Positions 31,074 to 40,235 of a DNA stretch of 64,000 bases are shown piece after piece (the first letter of the stretch is position 1; every line of letters starts with the position of its first letter). The notes beneath the pieces were generated by a model. The model was not told where the DNA came from and did not search any database. It saw only the letters and a list, made by a program, of their open reading frames with translations. Made by a program: the position numbers and the translations under genes. The DNA is taken from positions 6,005-70,004 of the forward strand of contig JADJVH010000019.1 of the NCBI GenBank assembly GCA_016716665.1. Direction: 5' to 3'. Origin of the DNA: Candidatus Opimibacter iunctus (lineage in GTDB: Bacteria > Bacteroidota > Bacteroidia > Chitinophagales > Saprospiraceae).

Positions 31074-34000
31074 CTATAGTTTTTCCAAATGAATAGTGGT
31101 GCCCCCGGCATCACTTACCAGTTGCAGCGTACAACCCAATTTTTCGGCCCTTGCTCTCATATTCTTTAAGCCATTCCCCGTATGTACTTGATCCCCGGCA
31201 AATCCTTTACCATCATCTTGTATCGAGAGACTGTATTTTCTATGTGAATTTACATACGTAAATGTCACATGCTTTGCGTCCGCATGCTTAGCTATATTAT
31301 TAATGGCTTCCTTAAATATGAGATATAAATCTCTTCGATCGCTTATCGAAAAGGCTATTTTTTCCGAAATAGGCTGGACAAAAAACTTTAAGGCAATATC
31401 CCTTGGCTCCAAAGCCTCAATAACCTCATGTTGTATCTTAATCACCACATCCTCCAACCGATCATGCTGGGGATTGATACTCCAGACGATATCACTCATG
31501 CTGTCCATGACCTCCCTGATTTTCACTGCCACCTTCTCCAGCGTTCTATTGCCCTTCTCCCCTGACTTTAATATTTCCAGCTCACTCATCATCAATATGT
31601 TGGATAAGGTGCTGCCCATTTCATCATGCAAATCTCTGGCAATAGCCAGCCTCAGTTTATGCATTTTACCGGCCTGTTTCTCCCGGTATTTAAAAAATGA
31701 AAACAAAGCTGCAAACAAGCCTGCGAATAGAATCAGCAAAAACCAAATGGATTGGATAAACGGAGGCCTTATCCTAAATTCAATACGCTCTTCATTATCT
31801 GATTGAATGCCAAACCCATTCGTTCCCTTTACGATGAATACATAGTGTCCAGGCGCCAGCTTATCAAACCGCGCGTGGTTTTCTTTGGTTTCCACCCAAT
31901 TGATATTTGTTCCATCCTCCAATTTATACTTATATATATTGTCGGAGGAATTGGTGTAACTCAGCAGCGAAAACGAAATATATATCTGATTCTGATCGTG
32001 ATTCAAGACCCACTTCCGGTCTTTTCGTTTAGTTTCCTTATTGTTGATCTGGATGGACGTGATGGAAATGGAAGATGGATAGTACGTTAAATCCTGGGGA
32101 TGCAACACATTGTAATAATTATTTTGAAATACATAAAGACTTTGGGCATGATGATCATAGTATAACATTGGATATTCAGATTTCCCTATACTCGTTGCTG
32201 TCTGTGAAAAATTTCTAAATGTTTTACTCTTCATATTGAAGGCCATGATGCCAAAATTCCCGGAGCACCATATGTTGCCTGAATGGTCTTCCACCAGGTC
32301 AATGACCGAATTGGATATCATCCCATGCTGCTTAGTATATAATCCGATGTCACTAAAATCTCCTTGTGTTTTGAAATGGGCAATCCCATTTAAAGAACTA
32401 ACATACATTTCCTGATCGGAGCCGACATGGATATCATTTATAGTCGCCAGGATACTAAGTACTATATTATCCGATGCTTTTATAAACTTTATTTCCTTAG
32501 TCTCCGTATTATAGGCCAGCAGGCCATTATCTGTAACAGTAGGTTTATGGCCTAACTGTAGCCACAGTTGCCCGTGCTCATCAAAATCCATATCATAGAC
32601 CGCAGGCGTAAGTTGATGGTCATTAATAGATTGATTGACACTTTCGATATCCTCAAATGTATTTCCCTCACGGTCATACCGGAATAGTCCGTTTCGCGTA
32701 CCCAGGTATAAGATGCCTTGATACTCTAAAAAACTATAAACCCAATTTTTGTTAAAAAAGGACCTGGGCGCATACAAGAGTGAATCCATGGTGATATCAT
32801 ACCCTAACAAACCATTGTCGTTGGTACTAATCCATAAAATGTTTTGTGCGTCAATATACGTATTGAATATACCTGATGACCGCGTCACCAGTGCTTCTAC
32901 AACGTGAGGAAAAGCGGATAAGGAATTATCACTCAACCTGTACTTAAAATTCCCAATACCAGGCACAAACATCCATGCTATATCGGGATCTGATCTGTCT
33001 ATGTCAAAATTAGAGACATTAAATGTGCGGATTTCATTTTTTGGATTTGGGAAATAGGTTTCCCCGAAAATCTGTTTATTGAAGTCATACCGGTGTAGTC
33101 CGTTGTGGGAAGCAATCCACATGCCTTCGGGGCTCGCATTATAAAAGTCCCAAACGGAAGATGGCACTCCATACATATCATCAATTGATTCAGCAACATA
33201 GGATGTAAATTTTTGAGAAAGGATATCAAACGTCATTAATCCCTTTGTCGTTCCCACCCAAAGCAATCCGTTCTCCTTTTTTAATGCACTTTGATTTATG
33301 GCCAGTACGCCATTTTGCTCGGCGGCGCCGGTAAAATGAAAATTGTCATACTGCTGACTCCTTATGTCATATTTTACTAATCCCTGCGTCCAGGTGCCCA
33401 ACCATAGCATATGATCCTCTGTCATATAGCCGGTCATAAACCCACTAATCTTATCATTTTGGGAATATTTGTCCTGCAACGCAATCTCGGTCAATTCACG
33501 ACTACGAATCTGCAATGCATATAGTTCTCCAGGTGTACCTAACCACAACGTATTTCTATCGTCGGCTACAATCGCATTAATGCTAATAGCATTCTTTGCA
33601 GCATCCGTAAAGGTATAAGGCTGAATGGATATCCCATCTCCCTGATTCCAGAACAAACCATGCTCAGTACCTATCCAGACTTTATCCTGGATCGTGTCGT
33701 ATAAAAAACATAAGGGGTCGAAATGTTTACTAAGGATTTCTTTCCCGCGAGGGTAAACTCGGCTTGTAGATTCTGTCTTTAGATCAAAGACATTGATGTC
33801 ATTACCTGAAACGATCCAAAGCCTTCCGTGTTTATCCTGGCAGATATCTTTTAAATAATTATCGGACAAAGAAGAGGTATCAGCAGGGTTGTGGGAGAAA
33901 TAGGTAAACTGGTTCCCGTCATACTTAGCTAATCCTTGCTCCGTACTGATATAAATGAAGCCATTGGAAGCCTTGACAACCCCTCTGCTGGATCTGCTCG

Positions 34001-34139
34001 TAAATCCCTGATTGTATCCATAATGGTCAAATACAATAGATGACTTCTGCGAAAACAGAGGCAGGTACAAAAGGCATATGAAGATGATTCCAGGCTTCAA
34101 GAGTTGATATGGGCTTACTTTCAAGGGAACGATGGTCAC
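31074..34139 (-). CDS. Beta-propeller sensor histidine kinase (two-component hybrid periplasmic type)
   Basis: The product has an N-terminal signal (LKPGIIFICLLYLPLFSQ). About 700 residues of periplasmic two-component propeller repeats (LWIGTxxGL, IWCSGNFGIMAFN) follow, then a Y_Y_Y domain (YKYKLEDGTNINWVE), one transmembrane helix (SIWFLLILFAGLFAALFSFF) and a HisKA_3/HATPase kinase. His838 in ARDLHDEMGS is the phospho-acceptor; N box (EAINNIAKHA), G1 (DDGKGF) and G2 (GNGLKNM) are present. No receiver domain is fused. The called start is a GTG at 34139; a TTG at 34100 would give the compact signal peptide MKPGIIFICLLYLPLFSQ. Probable partner of the LuxR-type regulator at 38574. Confidence 0.85.
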   Translation of the reverse strand: MTIVPLKVSPYQLLKPGIIFICLLYLPLFSQKSSIVFDHYGYNQGFTSRSSRGVVKASNGFIYISTEQGLAKYDGNQFTYFSHNPADTSSLSDNYLKDICQDKHGRLWIVSGNDINVFDLKTESTSRVYPRGKEILSKHFDPLCFLYDTIQDKVWIGTEHGLFWNQGDGISIQPYTFTDAAKNAISINAIVADDRNTLWLGTPGELYALQIRSRELTEIALQDKYSQNDKISGFMTGYMTEDHMLWLGTWTQGLVKYDIRSQQYDNFHFTGAAEQNGVLAINQSALKKENGLLWVGTTKGLMTFDILSQKFTSYVAESIDDMYGVPSSVWDFYNASPEGMWIASHNGLHRYDFNKQIFGETYFPNPKNEIRTFNVSNFDIDRSDPDIAWMFVPGIGNFKYRLSDNSLSAFPHVVEALVTRSSGIFNTYIDAQNILWISTNDNGLLGYDITMDSLLYAPRSFFNKNWVYSFLEYQGILYLGTRNGLFRYDREGNTFEDIESVNQSINDHQLTPAVYDMDFDEHGQLWLQLGHKPTVTDNGLLAYNTETKEIKFIKASDNIVLSILATINDIHVGSDQEMYVSSLNGIAHFKTQGDFSDIGLYTKQHGMISNSVIDLVEDHSGNIWCSGNFGIMAFNMKSKTFRNFSQTATSIGKSEYPMLYYDHHAQSLYVFQNNYYNVLHPQDLTYYPSSISITSIQINNKETKRKDRKWVLNHDQNQIYISFSLLSYTNSSDNIYKYKLEDGTNINWVETKENHARFDKLAPGHYVFIVKGTNGFGIQSDNEERIEFRIRPPFIQSIWFLLILFAGLFAALFSFFKYREKQAGKMHKLRLAIARDLHDEMGSTLSNILMMSELEILKSGEKGNRTLEKVAVKIREVMDSMSDIVWSINPQHDRLEDVVIKIQHEVIEALEPRDIALKFFVQPISEKIAFSISDRRDLYLIFKEAINNIAKHADAKHVTFTYVNSHRKYSLSIQDDGKGFAGDQVHTGNGLKNMRARAEKLGCTLQLVSDAGGTTIHLEKL

Positions 34140-34140
34140 C

Positions 34141-34148
34141 CAAAACTA
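34141..34148 (-). promoter_or_regulatory. Candidate -7 box upstream of the histidine kinase
   Basis: The minus strand reads TAGTTTTG, an exact TAnnTTTG match, with a TTG about 17 bases upstream. It touches the GTG start at 34139, so if it is used the real start must be downstream, for example the TTG at 34100. It suggests the kinase may have its own promoter. Confidence 0.35.
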
Positions 34149-34203
34149 ATGATAACTATCATATGCAACTGGTATAAAACCAAAGGCCAAGCCGCATGAG
34201 TAT

Positions 34204-36774
34204 TTAATCCGGGCATCCTCCAATTTTAGCTTCAATAAAGGCATTTGTTTGCCCCCAAAATCCATCTACAAAATCTATAGCGTTGCCTGCCGTATAATTT
34301 GCTGATGTACCCAGACTACCAGGCACAATCCGACTATTGGTAATCATGTTTGATGCATGATAAAGCTGTGTTCCATGATAATAGATTGTATTGGGATCAT
34401 TGGCTTGTGTAAGAATCAGATTGGTCTCGCATGGCGTATAGACAGCAGAACGCCAAATACCACGTCCGTACGTAGCCGCATAAAGGTATCCCTCAGAAAT
34501 CTTTAACTCGGTGATGATATTATTTGGCAAATTATTTCCAAAATATACCCAATCGTCAATCCCAGGTCTTTTGAAGAAGACCCCGATCTCAGAACCAATA
34601 TAAATTTCATCGCTCCCCGCAGCACCATAGGCAAGGCATCTGACCGGAACATTTGGTAAGCCGCCTGAAATATTTATCCAGGTATCCCCTCCATCCTCAG
34701 ACTGAAATACTTTTTGCCCTGCCATATAGCTTCCACAAACAATCCAGACTCTATCCGCATTCGCGGGATCTACTTCAACATTTTGAATGGGCACCGTAGG
34801 GGCAGGATTTGGCATTTCAACCCACGTGCTCGGGTTAGTGTGTATATTTTCAGCTTTGATTACTTTATTTGTACTCACGACGTACATGATATTGGGGTTG
34901 TCAACGCCTTGGGCATATCCCATTATTCTATTCCCTCCGATAAGCACACTGGCACCTGTATCTTCAAAAGTCCAATCATGGGGAAATACATTTTGATGAC
35001 CGCGTACGAGGTTGTTGGATGTCTGATTAGGCCCTGTGGTAAGAAAAAGGTGATTAGTGTTGGTAGACATGGTCAACTCAGTATACCAAAAAGAATTCGC
35101 GGCTTGAAAAATTAGCAGATTAGAACCAAATTGTCTTCGCACAATATCACTCTGGGAACTTAAAAATTCAATGGTTTTATCACTATTATGCCAGCAAGCC
35201 CCGAAGCCATCCCCGCCATGAATATTATGAAATTGTGTATTGCCCACCGCGCCTTCATTACTTCCGTTGTCTTGTGTGCCTCCTATATAATGGGAATTTA
35301 AAACATCAATATGGTAGAATTGCATCACTCCGATTCCCTTCGAATAATCTGACCAACTGTTGCCAAAGTCATTCGTTTTAAAAATGCCACCATCTGTATT
35401 GGCAAATAACGAAGCTCCATTAAAAGACAAACCATGAAAATCGGCATGTACGTAAGGATCGACTCCGCCAAATACTCTGGTCCACCAGGTTTCTCTACTC
35501 CAGGTTACTCCTCCATTTGTAGATTTCCAACAGTTTACTCCACCCACGAAGATTTGGTTGTCATTTGCCGGATCGACAATAAAGGCAAGATTCCACCATC
35601 CATTAGAAATGTTATCATTCCCGGCAATATCACCACCTATTATATTCGGTGTATTGCTTTGCATCGTAAAGGTAGCCCCGGAATCCGTGGACTTAAAAAC
35701 ACCTCCAAAAAAGCCAGTCGCAGTTGTCACGGTGGATACTAAAGCATACAGATTGTCCGGTTGGCTTGGTGAAATAGCGATAGAAACTCTGTTAAATATC
35801 GCGGGCAATCCTACTCCGGCTAATCCGAATGAGGAACCTGTATCTATGGACTTAAATAAACCTGCAGAACTCGAAGCATATACGATCGACGGATCACCTG
35901 GTTTGAATTCAATATCCCATACGGTAATATCCAATAGTACACTACTCCATGTATCCCCACCTGACGTGGTCTTGAAAAGCGTAGTAGTGGTTGATGTATT
36001 GCCCAGGTCGATGAAACCTGCCAACAGGATTGAAGGGTTGGTGGGATGCATTTTTAAGGTGTACCCACTCATGATATCATTGGTACCAAAAGTCAATCCT
36101 GTAGGCTGCCAGCTCAGTCCTCCATTCGTGGTCTTGAGTACACCGATAGAATTCGCATCTCCGCCAAAACCAGAAGGAGCTGAATCCCCATCTCCGGTAA
36201 GAATATAGAGGATATCAGGATTTGTATAGTCAACTACTACAGCCGTCACTCCAATAGATGAAAAATAATTTGTGATACAGTTCCAGGTCAAACCCCCATC
36301 GATTGTTTTCCAAAGGCCTCCTGCAGGCGTGCCTACCCACATAATATCGGGATTGGACGGATGATATGCTATACAGTTTGTTCTGCCCAGATTAGCACCG
36401 GAATAACTATCAGAAGAATAAACGTCATAAGGGCCTAATGATTCCCAGTCTCCATGGGTAGATCTATCGTTTGAGACATCCGCTTTCACCAGGCTATAGG
36501 CCATTTGATTTAGTGCCTGAAAATTACGTGCACGACTATCCTGACCATATCTGCCATCATCGATAAACGTGGATCTCACATATTGGGTATAGCCGGTGCC
36601 CTTTCCATGATCATGCGTAGCATAATATTCGTTGACCTTTGATTTGAATTCCTGATAGGTCCGGGGATTGCCTATTTGATTGACATACGCTTGCGATGTA
36701 ACTACACTTACCGGCATCCAGAAGCACCACAAGAGCAAACTGATACCTCGTATTGTACCACGATCTTGTTTCAT
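34204..36774 (-). CDS. Secreted BNR/sortilin-like beta-propeller protein
   Basis: An 856-residue protein with signal peptide (SLLLWCFWMPVSVVTSQA). Many blades carry VPS10/BNR motifs such as WVGTPAGGLWKTIDGGLTW, VLKTTNGGLSWQP, LFKTTSGGDTWSS and VFQSEDGGDTWINISGGLP. The end (IYYHGTQLYHASNMITNSRI ... FVDGFWGQTNAFIEAKIGGC) resembles the short coat-hanger stack domain near the C terminus of many Bacteroidota surface proteins. No T9SS domain follows. The ATG lies 4 bases after the stop of the stalk-protein gene, so the two are co-transcribed. Likely surface-bound; ligand unknown. Confidence 0.75.
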   Translation of the reverse strand: MKQDRGTIRGISLLLWCFWMPVSVVTSQAYVNQIGNPRTYQEFKSKVNEYYATHDHGKGTGYTQYVRSTFIDDGRYGQDSRARNFQALNQMAYSLVKADVSNDRSTHGDWESLGPYDVYSSDSYSGANLGRTNCIAYHPSNPDIMWVGTPAGGLWKTIDGGLTWNCITNYFSSIGVTAVVVDYTNPDILYILTGDGDSAPSGFGGDANSIGVLKTTNGGLSWQPTGLTFGTNDIMSGYTLKMHPTNPSILLAGFIDLGNTSTTTTLFKTTSGGDTWSSVLLDITVWDIEFKPGDPSIVYASSSAGLFKSIDTGSSFGLAGVGLPAIFNRVSIAISPSQPDNLYALVSTVTTATGFFGGVFKSTDSGATFTMQSNTPNIIGGDIAGNDNISNGWWNLAFIVDPANDNQIFVGGVNCWKSTNGGVTWSRETWWTRVFGGVDPYVHADFHGLSFNGASLFANTDGGIFKTNDFGNSWSDYSKGIGVMQFYHIDVLNSHYIGGTQDNGSNEGAVGNTQFHNIHGGDGFGACWHNSDKTIEFLSSQSDIVRRQFGSNLLIFQAANSFWYTELTMSTNTNHLFLTTGPNQTSNNLVRGHQNVFPHDWTFEDTGASVLIGGNRIMGYAQGVDNPNIMYVVSTNKVIKAENIHTNPSTWVEMPNPAPTVPIQNVEVDPANADRVWIVCGSYMAGQKVFQSEDGGDTWINISGGLPNVPVRCLAYGAAGSDEIYIGSEIGVFFKRPGIDDWVYFGNNLPNNIITELKISEGYLYAATYGRGIWRSAVYTPCETNLILTQANDPNTIYYHGTQLYHASNMITNSRIVPGSLGTSANYTAGNAIDFVDGFWGQTNAFIEAKIGGCPD

Positions 36775-36778
36775 AATC

Positions 36779-38461
36779 CTATTGATTTGCAGTGCTTATT
36801 TTCAATTCCAATTCCTGGATTCTTTTTTCCTGGGCGATGATGTGCAGGGTTAGTTCTTCCAGTTTTCGCAATAAAATACTTTCCATTTCTCCCACGGCAA
36901 TACCATTTTGGGATACTTCAGCTGCAGAGGGCACATCCGGAAGATGCTTATCCCGGGTGATACATTTCTCAATATCGCTTAGGGGCATCAAGGGGTAGTC
37001 CTCCTCGAATACATAATCAGGCCAAGCGACAGAATTTTGAATTCTCAATTCTTCGGCAATTATTTTTCCATCTACGGCCATCCGGTATCCCGCAGGTATA
37101 ATGGATGTACCCACCCCGATATTACCATTTACAATAGCATTCGTATTGACAATGGCATCGCCATTAAATGTGGTCCCTGCTTCTGCGAAAATGTACACCT
37201 TCCTTGTAGTTGCCGAATTGCCTGCACCCACGATAGCCAGTGCATTAGGAGCAAACGCATTGTACCCGATTTTACCTGCATTTGGTTCTTTTCCGGCAAT
37301 CCCCTTACCAAATTCCAGGGTGTTCGTCCCGAGGATGGACATATTACCGTTCACTTCAAATTTATCTGAAGGATTGATCAGGTTGATGCCAACATTTCCG
37401 GAACTGGTGATAGTCAATCTTTCCAGCAGGAAATTACTGCCTCCTATAAACGAGGTGCCTGTTGAAAATCTCAACCTGGCACTCGATGCATTATCGCCTA
37501 CCGTAGAAATGATTGCGGTCCGGTAATCCCCTGATTCGAAAGTTATATTATTTGCTTCTCCGGGATTTAATTCCTTTGTGTTTTTTAGTAATAACATATT
37601 AGGGTTGTTTCTGGCCAAACTCAACCTGTGGGCAGGATCCGGGTCACCCACGCCCAGATTTCCATTTCCTTTGAGACTCATCAAGGTGTTATAATTCCTG
37701 AAAAAGTTCAGGTAGGTATCAGACCCATCCGGGGCAAAACCAATAGTGCCTTTAATGTTTAGGATATCGCTGGAATTCATGTTTTTGAATTGCAGGACAC
37801 CGCCACCAGCATTCCCATTTGAACTATCCATAATGAGTATGCTTGGGTGGTCAAAATCAGCGGCATGGTTGATCTGGAATTTTCCGTCAGGGGATGTTGT
37901 GCCAATGCCCACGTTACCGTCTTGCTTTATGACCATTCGGTTTTCACTATTCGTTTTTAAAACCAAATCCATAGTGTCTAATGTTCCAAGAAAATGGATG
38001 GATTCATCCGTACTATCATTGCCATTCAATAGCCAGGCATCTGTCAACTGGGCATTACTATCGAAAAATTTCCATTGTTCATTGGTGTAAATCAGTTCGA
38101 CCATTGCCCCTGCATAAATAATGTTATTTCCCGTGAGGAGACCATTGCTGGGCGTAGTATTATAAATAATCAATCGGGAGCCCTCAAAATTGTTATTCAG
38201 GATGATATTGAAATCTACTCCGGGAACCCCTTCAATAATAACGAAACTGAGATTCGCCGGAACGGTGACTTGGTTAGCCACCACTGATAACACTTCGGGG
38301 CGAGTACGAAATCCACCTGAAATATCCATTGTTACTTGCGGGTCCTCATTGTTGAAGCCGATATGCTGAGCGAAGGACAACGTATGACATAGTATGCACG
38401 AGGCGAAAACGAGCACTACACGCCCTCTGTTTTTACTCCATTCCTTTAGAAATAGCTTCAT
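36779..38461 (-). CDS. Secreted fibre/stalk-like protein with C-terminal coiled coil
   Basis: A 560-residue product with signal peptide (RVVLVFASCILCHTLSFAQ). The body has repeated beta motifs typical of tail-fibre and trimeric stalk proteins (GNVGIGTTSPDGKFQINHA, GNLGVGDPDPAHRLSLA, GNVGINLINPSDKFEVNG, NGNIGVGTSIIPAGYRMAVDGKIIAEEL). It ends with the conserved Bacteroidota tail PDYVFEEDYPLMPLSDIE ... DKHLPDVPSAAEV and a coiled coil (LLRKLEELTLHIIAQEKRIQELELKI). Probably a trimeric surface fibre. It starts the operon with the BNR gene, preceded by an exact -7 box and the palindrome at 38548. Confidence 0.75.
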   Translation of the reverse strand: MKLFLKEWSKNRGRVVLVFASCILCHTLSFAQHIGFNNEDPQVTMDISGGFRTRPEVLSVVANQVTVPANLSFVIIEGVPGVDFNIILNNNFEGSRLIIYNTTPSNGLLTGNNIIYAGAMVELIYTNEQWKFFDSNAQLTDAWLLNGNDSTDESIHFLGTLDTMDLVLKTNSENRMVIKQDGNVGIGTTSPDGKFQINHAADFDHPSILIMDSSNGNAGGGVLQFKNMNSSDILNIKGTIGFAPDGSDTYLNFFRNYNTLMSLKGNGNLGVGDPDPAHRLSLARNNPNMLLLKNTKELNPGEANNITFESGDYRTAIISTVGDNASSARLRFSTGTSFIGGSNFLLERLTITSSGNVGINLINPSDKFEVNGNMSILGTNTLEFGKGIAGKEPNAGKIGYNAFAPNALAIVGAGNSATTRKVYIFAEAGTTFNGDAIVNTNAIVNGNIGVGTSIIPAGYRMAVDGKIIAEELRIQNSVAWPDYVFEEDYPLMPLSDIEKCITRDKHLPDVPSAAEVSQNGIAVGEMESILLRKLEELTLHIIAQEKRIQELELKISTANQ

Positions 38462-38506
38462 AGTGACCAGACTTTAAATGAGATGGTGAACGATTGATAC
38501 CTATGT

Positions 38507-38514
38507 CAAAGGTA
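38507..38514 (-). promoter_or_regulatory. Candidate -7 box of the fibre/BNR operon
   Basis: The minus strand reads TACCTTTG, an exact TAnnTTTG match, placing transcription start near 38500, about 40 bases before the ATG at 38461. No good -33 TTTG is seen, as expected of a promoter that needs an activator. The box sits within a GATACC ... GGTATC inverted repeat (38496-38516). Confidence 0.5.
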
Positions 38515-38547
38515 TCAGCGATATCCTTTCTGTGCATCGTTCAGGCA

Positions 38548-38563
38548 CTACATGAAGATGTAG
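38548..38563. promoter_or_regulatory. Palindrome CTACAT-GAAG-ATGTAG, candidate operator 1
   Basis: A perfect 6+6 inverted repeat centred about 55 bases upstream of the predicted start of transcription of the fibre/BNR operon. The same palindrome with a GATG spacer lies at 39268-39283 upstream of the LuxR-type regulator gene. Both are preceded by CA. This position suits a class I activator site. Confidence 0.5.
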
Positions 38564-38573
38564 AATAGAGGGA

Positions 38574-39206
38574 CTACTTCTTGTCTATAAAGACCCGGTG
38601 TACGGCCTCCGTAACCGAATGGACGTGGAGTTTCTCGTAGATTCTTTTGATGTAAAATCTAACCGTATCGATGCTCATGGAACATTCGAGGGCTATCATT
38701 TTATAGCTTAGTCCTTTCGACAATAGATCCAGTACCAGAAACTCCTTTTCTGTTAGATCAAACGAGTTGCTTTTCGAAGAGGTGCTGCTGCGTGTCAAGC
38801 TGAGCACTCTGCGGGCGATGAATAAACTCATAGGTGAGCCACCGGCCTTTACCTCCTTTATACTGGTCAGCAAGGTGGATAGCGACTGTTTCTTTAATAA
38901 ATAACCTGTAGCCCCGGCCTGGATCGCTCTGAATATCCGATCATCATCATCAAAAACGGTGTTCATAATAATTTCCACCTCCGGAAATGAAGATTTTACT
39001 TCTCTTACCCCTTCTATGCCGGATTTGAGGGGCAAATCGATGTCCATAATGATGACATCCGGGGCAAGTGTCGCTGTATTGCTTATGATGTCGAGACAAT
39101 CCTCAAATGCACCCGCCATTTCAAAATCAGCATCAGACTCCCGAATGATCGTAGCTAACGTATCCCTAAGTCCTGCATTATCCTCATAAATGGCTACTCT
39201 AATCAT
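38574..39206 (-). CDS. NarL/LuxR-family response regulator
   Basis: The receiver domain has the acidic pair Glu8-Asp9 (YEDN), phospho-acceptor Asp55 (IIMDIDLP) and the conserved Lys in YLLKKQS. The C-terminal domain is a GerE/LuxR helix-turn-helix (LTEKEFLVLDLLSKGLSYKMIALECSMSIDTVRFYIKRIYEKL). It matches the regulators that pair with HisKA_3 kinases. It lies upstream of the fibre and BNR genes and the propeller kinase, all on the same strand. An exact -7 box lies just before the ATG, giving a near-leaderless transcript, and a palindrome at 39268 suggests self-regulation. Confidence 0.85.
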   Translation of the reverse strand: MIRVAIYEDNAGLRDTLATIIRESDADFEMAGAFEDCLDIISNTATLAPDVIIMDIDLPLKSGIEGVREVKSSFPEVEIIMNTVFDDDDRIFRAIQAGATGYLLKKQSLSTLLTSIKEVKAGGSPMSLFIARRVLSLTRSSTSSKSNSFDLTEKEFLVLDLLSKGLSYKMIALECSMSIDTVRFYIKRIYEKLHVHSVTEAVHRVFIDKK

Positions 39207-39214
39207 GGCTAAGG

Positions 39215-39222
39215 CAAAAGTA
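39215..39222 (-). promoter_or_regulatory. Candidate -7 box of the response regulator gene
   Basis: The minus strand reads TACTTTTG, an exact TAnnTTTG match identical to the box at 164-171. The transcript would start at about 39209, only a few bases before the ATG at 39206. Confidence 0.5.
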
Positions 39223-39267
39223 GGTCATTAAAGCAATACGCCATATAAGCCTATCTTCTGATTATCA

Positions 39268-39283
39268 CTACATGATGATGTAG
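39268..39283. promoter_or_regulatory. Palindrome CTACAT-GATG-ATGTAG, candidate operator 2
   Basis: A perfect 6+6 inverted repeat between the thioredoxin-like gene and the response regulator gene. Its centre is about 53 bases from the TA of the -7 box, against about 41 for the copy at 38548; the difference is close to one helical turn. Confidence 0.5.
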
Positions 39284-39284
39284 C

Positions 39285-39725
39285 TCATTTTCCAGCCTTC
39301 GCGACGATTTCGGCCACATTATCCTCGATGTTCTGCACTGCACTTTCATCCGTGGCACCACCTGAAAAAGCTCCGATGATCACGCCATCCTCATCTAGTA
39401 CAAAGGTGGTAGGAAACCCCCACCCGATCTGAAAGACATCAAAGATCAATGCACTGCCCGATGCCAACTGGTCAAACGTCCATGGATTATTTTCTAAAAA
39501 ATGATTGATGTCCTTCTCATCATCAATACCGATCGCGATAAAATTGAAATCATCCCGGTCATATTTTTTCACCACATTGTTCAGTCCAGGAATCTCGGCG
39601 ATGCATGGCGGGCAACTGATCATCCAGAAATTGAGGATTGATATCTTTCCCTTCAGGCTATCCATAGTAAATGGTCTGCCTTCCATTGTGACGACCGAGA
39701 AGTCAGGAGCCATGGCACCGATCAT
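39285..39725 (-). CDS. TlpA/ResA-like thiol-disulfide oxidoreductase, 5' end probably lost
   Basis: The product holds a full redoxin domain: MAPDFSVVTMEGRPFTMDSLKGKISILNFW, active site ISCPPC, and the cis-Pro region GWGFPTTFVLDEDG. Members reduce disulfides outside the cytoplasm. The first ATG is at 39725, which leaves no signal peptide. The frame stays open upstream to a TGA at 39825-39827 and reads plausibly (QEAKENCRHIAEEKNKSNPG), yet has no start codon. I infer a lost or frame-shifted N terminus of the secreted protein. Confidence 0.75.
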   Translation of the reverse strand: MIGAMAPDFSVVTMEGRPFTMDSLKGKISILNFWMISCPPCIAEIPGLNNVVKKYDRDDFNFIAIGIDDEKDINHFLENNPWTFDQLASGSALIFDVFQIGWGFPTTFVLDEDGVIIGAFSGGATDESAVQNIEDNVAEIVAKAGK

Positions 39726-39827
39726 ACAGTCAGGTGGTACATAGGCAAATGAACCGGGGTTCGATTTGTTTTTCTCCTCTGCGATGTGCCGACAGTTTTC
39801 TTTTGCTTCCTGGTAGCTGAGGATTCA

Positions 39828-40235
39828 GATTGGATTGGGCCTGGGAACAGGACTGGGATTGAAGCCAAGCAGCAAGGGAGAGGTTGGCTTTCACTTGTCA
39901 GGCCAAAAATTTGTCCAGGTAAAATTTAATCCCGAACTCAGTCCTAAATATAGCGAATTGTCCAATCAAATAAATATTGCCTGCTCTACAATCTTGCTTC
40001 AAACTGGTCAAACTTTAATTACCGGACATAAAGAGGCTTATTTGCCTGAGTGCTTTTTTGCCCCTTCGATGTTTTGATAAAAACGATATCAATATGGTTC
40101 CTCCATGCAATTTCTCTGCGAGAAACAGGCTCCCAAAATCCAGGGGTTAATAAATTATAAATTGAAAAAAATAAAAAACGATACGCCGGGGTTGCACTGC
40201 CACATCATTGGACAGCTGAACAAGGGCGCAGGGGC
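39828..40235. other. Gene-free stretch of about 400 bases
   Basis: No convincing gene, repeat family member or RNA structure is seen. The part next to 39828 may contain the displaced 5' end of the thioredoxin-like gene: a minus-strand frame there reads VKANLSLAAWLQSQSCSQAQ, which could be a damaged signal sequence, but this is speculative. Confidence 0.35.

Noticed and set aside
39835..40077. Plus-strand frame of 80 codons
   Set aside because: No family resemblance, no promoter and no conserved pattern; treated as gene-free.
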